DNA of 64,000 bases from Mycolicibacterium monacense. GTDB taxonomy: Bacteria; Actinomycetota; Actinomycetes; Mycobacteriales; Mycobacteriaceae. This document shows, one piece after another, positions 41,934-51,255 of this stretch; positions within the stretch are counted from its first letter, which is position 1; the number at the start of each line of letters is the position of its first letter. The position numbers and the translations under genes are program-made. The DNA is taken from positions 4,092,001 to 4,156,000 of the forward strand of contig NZ_AP022617.1 in NCBI RefSeq assembly GCF_010731575.1, written 5' to 3'. The notes beneath the pieces were generated by a model. It had not been told where the DNA came from. It did not search any database and was given only the letters and a program-made list of their open reading frames with translations.

Positions 41934-42605
41934 TCACAGCCCCGCCGCGGCCGTCGCGAACGGGAACCGCCCACCGGGCGGACATGCCCGCCGAACTGGT
42001 TCGACGTCGGCGGCGGTGTCCACATCGGCGAGCTCATCGACGATCACCACATCGAACCCCCTGTCCTGCAATGCTTTCCGGGTAAGCTCACCGGTGTCGT
42101 CCCGCGACATCGGCACCTCGCGCAGACAGTCGGCCATTGCTGCGGTGCGCACCCCGAGCAGCCACCAGCCCCCGTCGACTGCGGGGCCCAGCACCGCGTC
42201 GGCGCCGAGCAGCGTCTGTGCGCACCGGGCCAGCAGGTCGGCGGTCACCTGCGGGGTGTCCATACCGATCTGGAGAATCGGACGGTCCCCCACCGCCGCG
42301 GCCGCATCGACGTGGGCGTACGCCAGCCGTTCGGCGAACGAGTCACCGTGCTGGTCGACGACGGTGAAGCCGGCGAGTTTGGCGCGCAGCACCGCGCCGT
42401 TGTGCACGTCGTCCAGGTCGCCGGTCAGCGCGACCACCCGCGCCTGCACCGGGGTCGCCAGCACCGCGTCGAGGGTGTCGAGCAGCGCCGCCGACGCGAT
42501 CACCGCGGCCATCTCGAAGCCCACCGTCACCGCGAGCCGCGTCTTCGCCAGCCCGGGCACCGGAGCCTTGGCGACCACGAGCACCGTCACCGGCAACTGC
42601 GTCAC
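41934..42605 (-). CDS. DUF2064 (TIGR04282-type) nucleotidyl/glycosyltransferase-like protein
   Basis: 223 aa from GTG at 42605, overlapping the GT2 stop (GTGA). N-terminal VLVVAKAPVPGLAKTRLA is the nucleotide-binding signature shared with CofC/GT-A folds; IGMDTPQVTADLLARC and VLGPAVDGGWWLLGVR complete the DUF2064 pattern. Genes of this family often pair with a GT2 enzyme, as here; the substrate is unknown. Position fits Rv0540 of M. tuberculosis. Confidence 0.83.
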   Translation of the reverse strand: MTQLPVTVLVVAKAPVPGLAKTRLAVTVGFEMAAVIASAALLDTLDAVLATPVQARVVALTGDLDDVHNGAVLRAKLAGFTVVDQHGDSFAERLAYAHVDAAAAVGDRPILQIGMDTPQVTADLLARCAQTLLGADAVLGPAVDGGWWLLGVRTAAMADCLREVPMSRDDTGELTRKALQDRGFDVVIVDELADVDTAADVEPVRRACPPGGRFPFATAAAGL

Positions 42606-43258
42606 TCGATCACCCGCCAGAAGTCCAGGGCGGCCACCACGCTGCCGCGCAACGAGCCGCTGACCTTCGATCTCCCGCCGGTGCGCGGACCGTAGGTGAC
42701 GTCGAATTCCACGACGCGCCAATCCGCGGCGGCGGCGCGGACCAGTAGTTCCAGGGGATACCCGGAACGGCGATCGCGCACACCGAGCGCGAGCAGATCG
42801 TCGCGGCGGGCCACCCGCATCGGCGCGATGTCGTGGACGGGCAGACCGTGCCTGCGCCGCAACCGCCAACACACCGCGGCCGTCCCGAGCCGAGCGTGCC
42901 ACGGCCAGCGCAGCCCCGGCACCGCCCGCCGGCGGCCGACCACCAGGTGCGCGCCGCGGTCGAGCTCGGCCACCAGAGCGGGCAGCTCGCGCGGGTCGAG
43001 CGACCCGTCGGCGTCGAGGACGGCGACCACCGGGGTGCCGGCCGCCACCACACCGGCATGCACCGCGGCGCCATAGCCGGGGCGCGCCTCGTGCACCACC
43101 TCGGCCCCGTGCCGCCGGGCCACCTCCGCGGTCCCGTCGGTGCTGTTGTTGTCCACCACCAGCGCGCGGTAGCCGTCGGGAAGAGCGGCCAGCACCGCAG
43201 GCAGGGACTCCGCCTCGTCCAGGCACGGCAGCACCACCGTCACGGGACACTCGGGCAT
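42602..43258 (-). CDS. Family 2 glycosyltransferase (Rv0539-like)
   Basis: 218 aa from ATG at 43258. GT-A fold: VTVVLPCLDEAESLPAVLAALP, VVDNNSTDGTAEVARRHGAEV, ARPGYGAAVHAGV, and the DxD-type metal site VLDADGSLDP. C-terminal YPLELLVRAAAADWRVVEFDVTYGPRTGGRSKV resembles dolichyl-phosphate sugar synthases without the membrane domain. First of the three-gene set GT2-DUF2064-methyltransferase; divergent from the two-component regulator. Sugar and acceptor unknown. Confidence 0.87.
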   Translation of the reverse strand: MPECPVTVVLPCLDEAESLPAVLAALPDGYRALVVDNNSTDGTAEVARRHGAEVVHEARPGYGAAVHAGVVAAGTPVVAVLDADGSLDPRELPALVAELDRGAHLVVGRRRAVPGLRWPWHARLGTAAVCWRLRRRHGLPVHDIAPMRVARRDDLLALGVRDRRSGYPLELLVRAAAADWRVVEFDVTYGPRTGGRSKVSGSLRGSVVAALDFWRVIE

Positions 43259-43359
43259 AGCACCGAGGCTAACCACCCCCACCGGGGGCCATCTGGGGCA
43301 ACAGTGACGAATCTCTGACATCGGCGCAGGTGGCGGGCGCCGACGGCTAACCTCGAAGG

Positions 43360-44073
43360 GTGACACGCGTCCTGATCGCCGACGACGACTCCGTCGTGCG
43401 GGATGTCGTGCGCCGATACCTCGAACGGGACGGCCTCGAAGTGGCCATCGCCCGCGACGGCACCGAGGCGCTGCGACTGCTCGGCACCGAGCGGATCGAC
43501 GTCGCCGTACTCGACGTGATGATGCCCGGACCCGACGGGATGACGCTGTGCCGCACCCTGCGCCAGCGCGGCGAACACACCGTCCCGGTCATCCTGTTGA
43601 CCGCCCTCGGCGAGGAGGACGACCGCATCGCCGGACTGGAAGCCGGCGCGGACGACTACCTGACCAAACCGTTCAGCCCGCGGGAACTGGCCCTACGGGT
43701 GCGTTCGGTGCTGCGCCGTTCACCGACACCGGTCGGGGTGACCCCGGTCGACCTGACGGTCGGCGCCCTCACGATCTCTGCGGCCGCCCGCTCGGTCACC
43801 GTCGACGGCCGGCCGGTCAGCCTCACCAACCGCGAATTCGACCTGCTGCTGTTCTTCATCACCCACGCCGACACCGTGTTCACCCGCGAAGAGCTGCTCA
43901 AGCAGGTGTGGCGGTGGGATTTCGGCGATCTGTCCACGGTGACCGTGCACGTCAAACGGTTGCGTTCCAAGCTCGGCGACCAGCACCGGGTGCAGACGGT
44001 GTGGGGCCGCGGCTACATGTGGAGCGACACCGCAGGCGCCCGTGAAGGCCTGGCCAGCGGTGCCGTCAACTGA
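43360..44073 (+). CDS. OmpR-family response regulator
   Basis: 237 aa, GTG start with TAACCT six bases upstream (leaderless). Receiver domain: acidic DDD at 8-10, phospho-acceptor Asp52 in [11 protein letters not shown] switch Thr, and Lys in LTKPFS. C-terminal winged helix: [30 protein letters not shown] and [26 protein letters not shown]. Overlaps the histidine kinase gene. Divergent from GT2, convergent group boundaries suggest it may regulate the envelope-sugar or molybdoenzyme genes around it (inference). Confidence 0.94.
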   Translation: MTRVLIADDDSVVRDVVRRYLERDGLEVAIARDGTEALRLLGTERIDVAVLDVMMPGPDGMTLCRTLRQRGEHTVPVILLTALGEEDDRIAGLEAGADDYLTKPFSPRELALRVRSVLRRSPTPVGVTPVDLTVGALTISAAARSVTVDGRPVSLTNREFDLLLFFITHADTVFTREELLKQVWRWDFGDLSTVTVHVKRLRSKLGDQHRVQTVWGRGYMWSDTAGAREGLASGAVN

Positions 44074-45094
44074 CCTCTGGGAGATCGGCGCCTGGGCGCT
44101 GGCCTGCTCGATTCCGGTGGTGCTGGCCGGTGCGCTCGTCATCCGGCTGGCCCGCACGTGGTCGCTGGCGGTCAGCATGGTCGTGCTGGTGCTGATTCCC
44201 GTGATCGCGACCTTCACCGGCGTGCTGGGCGCCAGCGGATTCATGATCACCGAGACCTTCGAACCGATCGCCGTCGTGCTCGTGGTCGTGGCGGTGGTCA
44301 CCATCCCCGGGGCCGTGATGCTCGGCCGCTACCAGGCCCGCCGCACGGTGTGGGAACAGGAGATCCGCGACTCCGAACGGGCGGCCGAGATGTCGCGACG
44401 CCAGCTGGTCGCGTTCGTCAGCCACGATCTGCGGACCCCGCTGGCCGGGATCCGGGCGGTGTCCGAAGCCATCGCCGACGGTCTGGTCGGCGGCGACGAG
44501 GTGCGGGCCCACGCCAAGCACATCGAACAGGAGTCCATCCGCCTCTCGGAGATGGTCGACGACCTGTTCGAGATGAGCAAGATCAACGCCGGGGCGGTGC
44601 AGCCGACGTTCGACCGGGTCGCGCTCGACGAGGTGGTCGACGACGTGCTGGCCGCCCACCGCATCGCCGCCGAACGCGCGGGAGTGCAACTACGGGCCGA
44701 ACTGCCCGACGAACCCGTGCGGGTGCTGGGCAGCGACCGCGCGCTGGTGCGGGTGCTGTCCAATCTGGTGGCCAACGCCATCGCGCACACCCCGGAGGGC
44801 GGGCGCGTGCAGTTGGCGCTCGGATCCGACGAGAACGTGGCCTGGGCCCGTGTCGACGACACCGGGGTCGGCATCGACGAGGCCGACCTGCCGCGGGTGT
44901 TCGACGTCGCCTACCGCGGATCGAACGACCGTGTGCCGCGCGAGGATTCGTCGTTGCCGAGCGGTTCGGGGCTGGGGCTGGCCATCGCCGCGGGTCTGGT
45001 GCAGGCGCACCGGGGCACGTTGTCGGCGCACAACCTGGACACCGGCGCGCGCTTCGAGGTGCGGCTTCCGCTGGCCTCGGACGTCTCCGACTGA
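44042..45094 (+). CDS. Membrane sensor histidine kinase
   Basis: 350 aa from GTG at 44042; a GTG at 44060 is also plausible. Three hydrophobic helices in the first ~95 residues with only short loops, so the sensor may perceive the membrane itself; no HAMP or PAS domain is evident. H-box [19 protein letters not shown] (His128), N-box [18 protein letters not shown]1 [24 protein letters not shown]2 [20 protein letters not shown]. Overlaps the response regulator gene by 32 bases, a coupled pair. Confidence 0.92.
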   Translation: MKAWPAVPSTDLWEIGAWALACSIPVVLAGALVIRLARTWSLAVSMVVLVLIPVIATFTGVLGASGFMITETFEPIAVVLVVVAVVTIPGAVMLGRYQARRTVWEQEIRDSERAAEMSRRQLVAFVSHDLRTPLAGIRAVSEAIADGLVGGDEVRAHAKHIEQESIRLSEMVDDLFEMSKINAGAVQPTFDRVALDEVVDDVLAAHRIAAERAGVQLRAELPDEPVRVLGSDRALVRVLSNLVANAIAHTPEGGRVQLALGSDENVAWARVDDTGVGIDEADLPRVFDVAYRGSNDRVPREDSSLPSGSGLGLAIAAGLVQAHRGTLSAHNLDTGARFEVRLPLASDVSD

Positions 45095-45114
45095 CCGAGC
45101 GGGCCGGATCCGGT

Positions 45115-46461
45115 CTAGTTGCCCTCGGGGGCGGGTTCCGGGAGGTCCCACGAGGAGTAGGTGTACCGCTGATCGTGACGGTCCCCGGCCCCGAGCATGA
45201 ACGCCCGGTGGTATCGGCCGGTGCGCGCGATCGACGCCAACCAGGTGGCGACGGTACTGATCCGGTTGCTGACCCCGGTCAGGAAGGCGATGTGCAGCAG
45301 CCCCCACGCCACCCACCCCGCATAACCCGAGACGCGAAGCGGTCCGACCTGCAGGAGCGCGTGCCCGTGGCTGATGTAGGCGGCCGACCCCAGATCGCGG
45401 TAGCGGTAGGGGCGGCGCGGCCGGCCGGCGAGGTCGCGGCGGATGCAGGACGCCGCGTGCAGACCGCCCTGCATGGCGTTCTCGGCGACGCCGGGCAACC
45501 CCTCGCGTCCGGCGAGGTCGCCGATGACGAAGATCTCGGGGTGGCCGGCCACGGTCAGATCCGGGCCGACCGTGATGCGACCGGCCCGGTCGGTCTCCGC
45601 GCCGAGCACCTCGGCGACGTGACGGGCGAAGCGCACCGCCTCGACACCGGCGGTCCACAGCACCGTCCGGGTGCCGAACTGCTGGTCGGGCCCGCCCTGC
45701 TTCGGTGTGACGGTGATGCCGTCGCGGCGCACATCGGTCACGTGCACACCGAAGTGCAACTCCACCCCGAGTTCTCGCAGGGTGTCGTTGGCCTTGAGGG
45801 ACAGGGCGGGTGCGAAAGTCTTCAGCACACGGTCCCCGCCGTCGAAGAGCAGCACCCTGGCCTCTTCGGGATCGATGCTGTGGAACTCCTTCGCGAGCGT
45901 CTTGGTGGCCACCTCGCGGATCTGGCCGGCCAGTTCGACGCCGGTCGGTCCGCCACCGGCCACCGCGAACGTCAACCAGCTCGTCCGTTCCGGCCCCGGC
46001 GGAAGGGTCTCGGCGATCTCGAATGCGGTGAACAGGCGCTGCCGGATGTCGAGTGCGTCGTCGAGGGTCTTCATACCCGGCGCCCATTCGGCGAACTGCT
46101 CGTTGCCGAGATAGGACTGCCGCATACCGGCGGCGACGACCAGGACGTCGTAGTCGACGGTGAACGTGGTCTCGTCGGGACGCAGCGCGGTGACCGAGCG
46201 GGCGACCGGATCGAGCTCGATCGCCTCACCCAGCAGTGTCCTGATGTTGCGGTGCCGCGCGAACTCCTCGCGCAGCGGGCGGCTGATCTGCCCGATGCTC
46301 AGCTTCCCGGTTGCGCACTGGTACAGCAGCGGCTGGAACAGGTGGCCTGCGGCGCGGTCGAGCACGGTGACGTCGACGTCGGCGCGGGACAACCGCCGCG
46401 CGCAGAACAAGCCGCCGAACCCGCCGCCGATGATCAGGACCCGGGGTCTGCTGTGGCTCAT
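45115..46461 (-). CDS. Type II NADH dehydrogenase (NDH-2-like)
   Basis: 448 aa from ATG at 46461 (MSHSRPRVLIIGG). FAD site VLIIGGGFGGLFCARRL, NAD site FAVAGGGPTGVELAGQI, second FAD motif EIFVIGDLA, and the quinone-side VAENAMQGGLHAASCIRRDL. C-terminal region with hydrophobic amphipathic helices (YAGWVAWGLLHIAFLTGVSNRISTV-type, residues ~385-410) anchors it to the inner leaflet. Transfers electrons from NADH to menaquinone without pumping. Its place among menaquinone genes is functionally consistent, although the canonical ndh locus is elsewhere in M. tuberculosis. Confidence 0.88.
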   Translation of the reverse strand: MSHSRPRVLIIGGGFGGLFCARRLSRADVDVTVLDRAAGHLFQPLLYQCATGKLSIGQISRPLREEFARHRNIRTLLGEAIELDPVARSVTALRPDETTFTVDYDVLVVAAGMRQSYLGNEQFAEWAPGMKTLDDALDIRQRLFTAFEIAETLPPGPERTSWLTFAVAGGGPTGVELAGQIREVATKTLAKEFHSIDPEEARVLLFDGGDRVLKTFAPALSLKANDTLRELGVELHFGVHVTDVRRDGITVTPKQGGPDQQFGTRTVLWTAGVEAVRFARHVAEVLGAETDRAGRITVGPDLTVAGHPEIFVIGDLAGREGLPGVAENAMQGGLHAASCIRRDLAGRPRRPYRYRDLGSAAYISHGHALLQVGPLRVSGYAGWVAWGLLHIAFLTGVSNRISTVATWLASIARTGRYHRAFMLGAGDRHDQRYTYSSWDLPEPAPEGN

Positions 46462-46502
46462 CACCGCAACGCTAATCGCTGGCACCGAGGTCGCGAAGCC
46501 GA

Positions 46503-47627
46503 TCAGTCCGGCAGCGAGTTGTTCAACCGCTCCGCGGCGGACAGGTAGTCCTCGATGAACTCGCGCACCACCTCACGCGCGGGTTTGACCTTGTTCATCA
46601 GCCCCACCCCCTGGCCGACGAAGTAGGTCGCCAGCTGCTGCGCACCCGGATGCCCCTGCGCGGCGAGGATGTCGATCCTGCGCAACAGGGGTTCGGCGAG
46701 CATGTTCTGCAGGGGTAACGGCAGCGGCCGCCGATCTCCGCGCGGCGCCCAGGCCTGCGTCCAGTCCGACACCAACTGCCGGGCGGGTTTACCGGTCCGG
46801 CCCGCCGACCGCACGGTGTCCCGCGACGTCGCCGCCAGCATCTTCTGCACGGTGTGCGGGGCGGTCTCGGCCTCCTCGGTGGTCAGCCACACCGAACCGG
46901 TCCACGCCCCGTCGGCGCCCATCGCCACGGCCGCGGCCATCTGCCGTCCGGTGACGATGCCGCCGGCGGCCAGCACCGGAACCTTGGTGCCGGTCTCCTC
47001 GACGGCCGCGATGACCTCGGGGATCAGCACCAGCGTCGTCACCTCACCGCAGTGTCCGCCGGCCTCGGTGCCCTGCGCGACGATGAGGTCGACACCGGCG
47101 GCGACCTGTTTGACCGCGTGTTCGCGCGCGCCGACGAGCGCCGCCACCGGCACGCCCCGTTCGCGGCCCGCCTCGATCATGTAGTCCGGCGGGACGCCGA
47201 GCGCGTTGGCGATCAGCTTGATCGGGTGGCTCATCGCGACGTCGAGCAGTTCACGGCCGGTGTCACCGGACAGCGACGAGCCGCCGAGCTTCGGCGCACT
47301 GTCGAGTTCGATGTCGTGGTCGGCCAGCAGCTGGGTGACGAACTCGCGGTACTCGGCGGGGATGCGGTCGACCAGGTCGGTACGCGTGAGGTTCTCACCC
47401 TTGCCCTCGAACTTGGCCGGCACGATGATGTCCGCACCGTAGGGCTTCCCGCCCACCTGCTCGTCGATCCAGCTGAGCTCGCGGTCCAGCTGCTCGGGGG
47501 TGTAGGCGGTCGCCCCGAGGACGCCGAACCCGCCGGCGTTGGTCACGGCGGCGACGACGTCGCGGCAGTGGCTGAACGCGAAGAGGGGGAAGTCGATGCC
47601 GAACTGTTCACAGATCGCGGTTTTCAC
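46503..47627 (-). CDS. Nitronate monooxygenase / 2-nitropropane dioxygenase-like FMN protein
   Basis: 374 aa from GTG at 47627 (VKTAICEQFGID). TIM-barrel FMN enzyme: FAFSHCRDVVAAVTNAGGFGVLGA, VAALVGAREHAVKQVAAGVDLIVAQGTEAGGHCGEV (residues ~150-185; catalytic-type His in GGH), VPVLAAGGIVTGRQMAAAVAMGADGAWTGSVWL. May oxidise alkyl nitronates or act as an enoyl-type reductase; the family is functionally mixed. Same strand as the downstream NDH-2 gene with a 41-base gap. Confidence 0.86.
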   Translation of the reverse strand: MKTAICEQFGIDFPLFAFSHCRDVVAAVTNAGGFGVLGATAYTPEQLDRELSWIDEQVGGKPYGADIIVPAKFEGKGENLTRTDLVDRIPAEYREFVTQLLADHDIELDSAPKLGGSSLSGDTGRELLDVAMSHPIKLIANALGVPPDYMIEAGRERGVPVAALVGAREHAVKQVAAGVDLIVAQGTEAGGHCGEVTTLVLIPEVIAAVEETGTKVPVLAAGGIVTGRQMAAAVAMGADGAWTGSVWLTTEEAETAPHTVQKMLAATSRDTVRSAGRTGKPARQLVSDWTQAWAPRGDRRPLPLPLQNMLAEPLLRRIDILAAQGHPGAQQLATYFVGQGVGLMNKVKPAREVVREFIEDYLSAAERLNNSLPD

Positions 47628-47647
47628 GCAGTCAGTATCGCCCCGTG

Positions 47648-48475
47648 CTACGGGCCGAGGACGGCGGTGTGCCGCAGGAACCGCTCGATCGCCTCGAGCA
47701 TCTGTGGTCCGTCGAGCAGTTCCGGGTCGTTGTGGCCGGCGCCGGGCACGAGCACGAACTCCTTCGGTTCGGCGGCGGCGTCGTACAGGCGTCGGCTCAG
47801 CCCGGCCGGCACGATGTCGTCGCGGTCGCCGGCGATCACCAGCAGCGGCGCGTGAATCCCCGCGATCCGCTCGATCGACGGATACCGGTCCAGCAGGAGA
47901 CGCCGCACCGGCAGCCACGGGTAGTGCACCGCGCCGACGTCGGCCAGTGAGGTGAACGGTGACCGCAACACCAGTGCGGCGGGTGGACGCGCGGCAGCCA
48001 GGCCGACGGCGACCGCGCCGCCGAGCGATTCGCCGAAGTAGGCGAGGCGGTCCGGATCGACCTCCGGTTGCGCGGCCAGCCAGTCGCGGGCCGCCCTGGC
48101 GTCGGCGGCCAGACCGTCCTCGGTGGGGCGCCCCGGGTTGCCGCCGTAACCGCGGTAGTCGAACAACAGGACCGACAACCCCATTCGCCGCAGCGCCAGC
48201 GCCAACGCCGCCCGCATCGACCGGTCACCGCCGTTGCCGTTGCAGACCAGAACGGCCGGCCCGCGGTCGGCGGCCGCAAAGAACCAGGCACCCAGATCCA
48301 CACCGTCGGCGGTGCGCACCACGACGTCGCGGGCGCCGGACCACACCGCGGTCGCCGACGGCACGGGTCCCGGGGCCGGGAAGTAGATCAGCCGCCGCTG
48401 CTGGTTCCACAGCAGCGCCAATGCTCCGTTGGCCACGAGGACGACGATAACGACAAGGCGTGCCAAGCGGCGCAC
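47648..48475 (-). CDS. Membrane-anchored alpha/beta hydrolase
   Basis: 275 aa. An N-terminal helix (LARLVVIVVLVANGALALLW) anchors it; then IYFPAPG, the oxyanion region VLVCNGNGGDRSMR, FDYRGYGGNPGRPTEDGL, nucleophile GESLGGAVAVGLA, Asp in VIAGDRDDIVP, and His in PGAGHNDP. This is the ABHD13/ABHD17-type (Bem46-like) layout. Starts one base after the epimerase stop, so it is cotranscribed with it. Lipase or thioesterase activity on the membrane is plausible; substrate unknown. Confidence 0.84.
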   Translation of the reverse strand: MRRLARLVVIVVLVANGALALLWNQQRRLIYFPAPGPVPSATAVWSGARDVVVRTADGVDLGAWFFAAADRGPAVLVCNGNGGDRSMRAALALALRRMGLSVLLFDYRGYGGNPGRPTEDGLAADARAARDWLAAQPEVDPDRLAYFGESLGGAVAVGLAAARPPAALVLRSPFTSLADVGAVHYPWLPVRRLLLDRYPSIERIAGIHAPLLVIAGDRDDIVPAGLSRRLYDAAAEPKEFVLVPGAGHNDPELLDGPQMLEAIERFLRHTAVLGP

Positions 48476-48476
48476 G

Positions 48477-49508
48477 TCACGCCCGCAGCGGTGCGAAGGC
48501 GAACTCGCGCAGCCCGTCCCGCGGATCCACCACGGCCCGGAAGCCCAACTGTTCGGCCGCCCGCCGGGGTGAGGCGACGATGTGGCGCACGTCGCCGCTG
48601 CGGTACTGACCCGTCACCAACGGCGGTGCGGCGCCGCGGATCTCGCACAGTTCGCTGGCGACCTCGATGATGGAGATGGGCCGGCCGGAGCACACGTTGA
48701 AGGCCTCGAAACCCGGCAGGCCCGCCTCGATCGCGGCCAGGTTCGCCGCCGCGACGTCGTCGACGTGCACGAAATCCCGCATCTGACCGCCGTCCTCGAA
48801 AACCCGCGGCACGTCCCCGTTCTCGAGTTCGGAGCGGAAGATGGCCGCCACCCCGCTGTAGGGGGTGTCACGCGGCATGTGCGGACCGTAGACGTTGTGG
48901 TAGCGCAGGGCCACCACCGACCCGCCGGTGGCTTCGGCCCATGCCAGCGCGTAGTGCTCCTGGGCGGCTTTGCTTGCCGCGTAGAGGCTTCGGGGCCGCA
49001 CCGGCTCGTCCTCACCGACCAGTCGCCACTGCAGTTCCTCACCGCCGACGGGGCAGCGGTGCTCGAACACACCGGCGTCCAGATCGGCCCGGGTGCGCGG
49101 TAACGGGTCGACGGGTCCGTGTGCGGGACAGTCGAACCGGCCCTGCCCGTACACCACCATCGACGACGCCAGCACCAGTTTCCGCACGCCCGCGGCGAAC
49201 ATCTCGGCGAGCAGCACCGTGGTGCCGTAGTCGTTGTGACTGCCGTACGACGGTGCGTCGGCCGCGTTGACCCCGGCGCCGACCACGGCGGCCTGGTGGC
49301 AGACGGCGTCGACCCCCTCGAGCAGCGGGGCCAGGGCGTCCGCGTCCCGGACGTCGACGCGGTGTGTGTCCTCGGGCAGCGGTGCGGCTCCGCCGTGGGC
49401 GGCGGGCAGCATCACGTCGACGGCGACGACCTCGTGGCCCGCCGATTCCAGCGCCGCGCGCACCCGCGAGCCGATGAATCCGGCGGCCCCGGTCAGCAGC
49501 ACCCTCAC
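48477..49508 (-). CDS. NAD-dependent epimerase/dehydratase (Rv0536/GalE3-like)
   Basis: 343 aa, extended SDR. NAD loop LLTGAAGFIGSRV, HQAAVVGAG, catalytic SSMVVYG with YAASK (Tyr-x3-Lys), and DFVHVDDVAAANLAAI. Sequence of the sugar-binding half (YHNVYGPHMPRDTPYSGVAAIFRSELENG) fits nucleotide-sugar epimerases. Position between the MTA phosphorylase and envelope genes matches galE3 (Rv0536), but UDP-galactose specificity is not shown. Start overlaps the phosphorylase stop (ATGA-type). Confidence 0.86.
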   Translation of the reverse strand: MRVLLTGAAGFIGSRVRAALESAGHEVVAVDVMLPAAHGGAAPLPEDTHRVDVRDADALAPLLEGVDAVCHQAAVVGAGVNAADAPSYGSHNDYGTTVLLAEMFAAGVRKLVLASSMVVYGQGRFDCPAHGPVDPLPRTRADLDAGVFEHRCPVGGEELQWRLVGEDEPVRPRSLYAASKAAQEHYALAWAEATGGSVVALRYHNVYGPHMPRDTPYSGVAAIFRSELENGDVPRVFEDGGQMRDFVHVDDVAAANLAAIEAGLPGFEAFNVCSGRPISIIEVASELCEIRGAAPPLVTGQYRSGDVRHIVASPRRAAEQLGFRAVVDPRDGLREFAFAPLRA

Positions 49509-50281
49509 GGCAACTCGATCGGCAGCGTCACACCGTCGTGCGGTAGGCAGTGGTCACACGTCCGCTCGACGGCGACCTGATCGATCGCCTCGTGCACCAC
49601 CTTCTTGAACGGTACGAGGTTTCGCTGGAACTCGGCGAACACGTCGACAGCCCGGACCGCCGTTTCGCTGTCGATGCCCGCGTCCAGGTCGGTCACCAAA
49701 GCTATTGCGGCATAACACATCTCGAGTTCCCTCGCCAGCACCGCCTCGGGATACCCGGTCATGTTGACCAGCGAGAAACCCTGGCTCGCGAACCATTTGC
49801 TCTCCGCGCGGGTGGAGAACCGCGGTCCCTGGATCACCACCATGGTGCCCCCGTCGACGACCCCGGGCAGGCCGGCGGCCGCCGCGCGCAGCGTCGGGCA
49901 GTACGGATCGGCGAAGTCGACGTGGATGCCGCCGGAGTCGAAATAGGTGTCGTCGCGTCCGCTGGTGCGGTCGACGAGTTGGTCGGGCACCACCATCGAG
50001 CCCGGGCCCAGGTCGGGGGTGAGGCTGCCGACCGCGCACGGCCCGAAGATCCGCCGCACGCCGAGCGCGCGCAGCGCCCACATGTTGGCCCGGTACGGCA
50101 CGGTGTGCGGGGAGAACTCGTGGTCGACGCCGTGCCGGGGCAGGAAAGCGACCTCGTGGTCACCGACGGTGCCGACCGTGATCGCCGCGCTCGGGGCGCC
50201 GAAGGGGGTGTCGAGCCTGACGCTGCGCGCATCGGGTCCGAAGAACGAGTAGAAACCGCTGCCGCCGATGACTCCCAGCAT
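49505..50281 (-). CDS. S-methyl-5'-thioadenosine phosphorylase (Rv0535-like)
   Basis: 258 aa, PNP/MTAP family. [15 protein letters not shown] phosphate-binding start, [28 protein letters not shown] (residues ~48-75) with the conserved RH and PH-x-IPYRAN pattern, [13 protein letters not shown], and the purine pocket [14 protein letters not shown] and [31 protein letters not shown]. Salvages methylthioadenosine. A GAGGAG ribosome site precedes ATG. First gene of the minus-strand run epimerase-hydrolase; divergent from menA. Confidence 0.9.
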   Translation of the reverse strand: MLGVIGGSGFYSFFGPDARSVRLDTPFGAPSAAITVGTVGDHEVAFLPRHGVDHEFSPHTVPYRANMWALRALGVRRIFGPCAVGSLTPDLGPGSMVVPDQLVDRTSGRDDTYFDSGGIHVDFADPYCPTLRAAAAGLPGVVDGGTMVVIQGPRFSTRAESKWFASQGFSLVNMTGYPEAVLARELEMCYAAIALVTDLDAGIDSETAVRAVDVFAEFQRNLVPFKKVVHEAIDQVAVERTCDHCLPHDGVTLPIELP

Positions 50282-50373
50282 TCAGATGCTCCTCACGTGC
50301 GCGGGCATGGGACCATTCTCGACCATCGCGCACCGCGCAGGGCGGACGGACCGGCCGTGCGACGATTGCGGTC

Positions 50374-51243
50374 GTGGCAACTTTCGCCGAATGGGTCGAG
50401 GGCGCGCGCCCCCGCACGCTGCCCAACGCCGTCGCACCGGTGATCGCCGGTACCGGGGCGGCGGCGTGGCTGGACGGTGCGGTGTGGTGGAAAGCGCTGC
50501 TGGCGTTCGTCGTCGCGGTCGCGCTGATCATCGGGGTCAACTACGCCAACGACTACTCCGACGGTATCCGCGGCACCGACGACGTGCGGTCCGGGCCGCT
50601 GCGCCTGGTGGGCTCCAGGCTGGCGTCCCCGCGGGCGGTGCTCACGGCGGCCATCGCCAGCCTCGCGGTGGGGGCGGTGGCCGGTCTGGCGCTCGCGGTG
50701 GCCAGCGCCCCGTGGCTGATCGCCGTCGGCGCCGTCTGCATCGCGGGCGCGTGGCTCTACACCGGGGGTTCGAAGCCCTACGGCTACCTCGGGCTCGGCG
50801 AGGTCGCGGTGTTCGTCTTCTTCGGCCTGGTCGCGGTGCTCGGCACGCAGTACACCCAGGCGCTGCGCGTCGACTGGGTCGGGCTGGCCCTGGCCGTCGC
50901 GATGGGTGCGCTGTCGTCGGCGGTGCTGGTCGCCAACAACCTGCGCGACATCCCCACCGACCGCGAGTCGGGCAAGATCACGCTGGCCGTCCGGCTCGGC
51001 GACGCCCGCACCCGGCTGCTGTACCAGGCGCTGCTGGCCACCGCGTTCGCGCTCACGCTGGTGCTGATGCTCGCCACGCCCTGGTGTGCGGTCGGTCTGG
51101 TGGCGCTGCCGCTGGCGGTGCGGGCGGCCCGTCCGGTGCGCGGCGGGCTCGGCGGTAAGGACCTGATCCCCGTTCTTCGCGACACCGGGCTGACCATGCT
51201 GGTGTGGGCGGTCGCCGTCGCGCTCGCGCTCGCCCTCGGTTAG
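50374..51243 (+). CDS. menA: MenA, 1,4-dihydroxy-2-naphthoate polyprenyltransferase
   Basis: 289 aa, GTG start. UbiA-superfamily membrane prenyltransferase: N-terminal [22 protein letters not shown], first Asp-rich motif [15 protein letters not shown] with [13 protein letters not shown], second motif [23 protein letters not shown], and eight or nine hydrophobic helices. Attaches the polyprenyl tail to DHNA, making demethylmenaquinone. Matches Rv0534c in position and length. Convergent with the Clp_N gene 12 bases away. fabH and PE_PGRS genes found next to it in M. tuberculosis are absent. Confidence 0.95.
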   Translation: MATFAEWVEGARPRTLPNAVAPVIAGTGAAAWLDGAVWWKALLAFVVAVALIIGVNYANDYSDGIRGTDDVRSGPLRLVGSRLASPRAVLTAAIASLAVGAVAGLALAVASAPWLIAVGAVCIAGAWLYTGGSKPYGYLGLGEVAVFVFFGLVAVLGTQYTQALRVDWVGLALAVAMGALSSAVLVANNLRDIPTDRESGKITLAVRLGDARTRLLYQALLATAFALTLVLMLATPWCAVGLVALPLAVRAARPVRGGLGGKDLIPVLRDTGLTMLVWAVAVALALALG

Positions 51244-51255
51244 GGCGAGCCCGGG

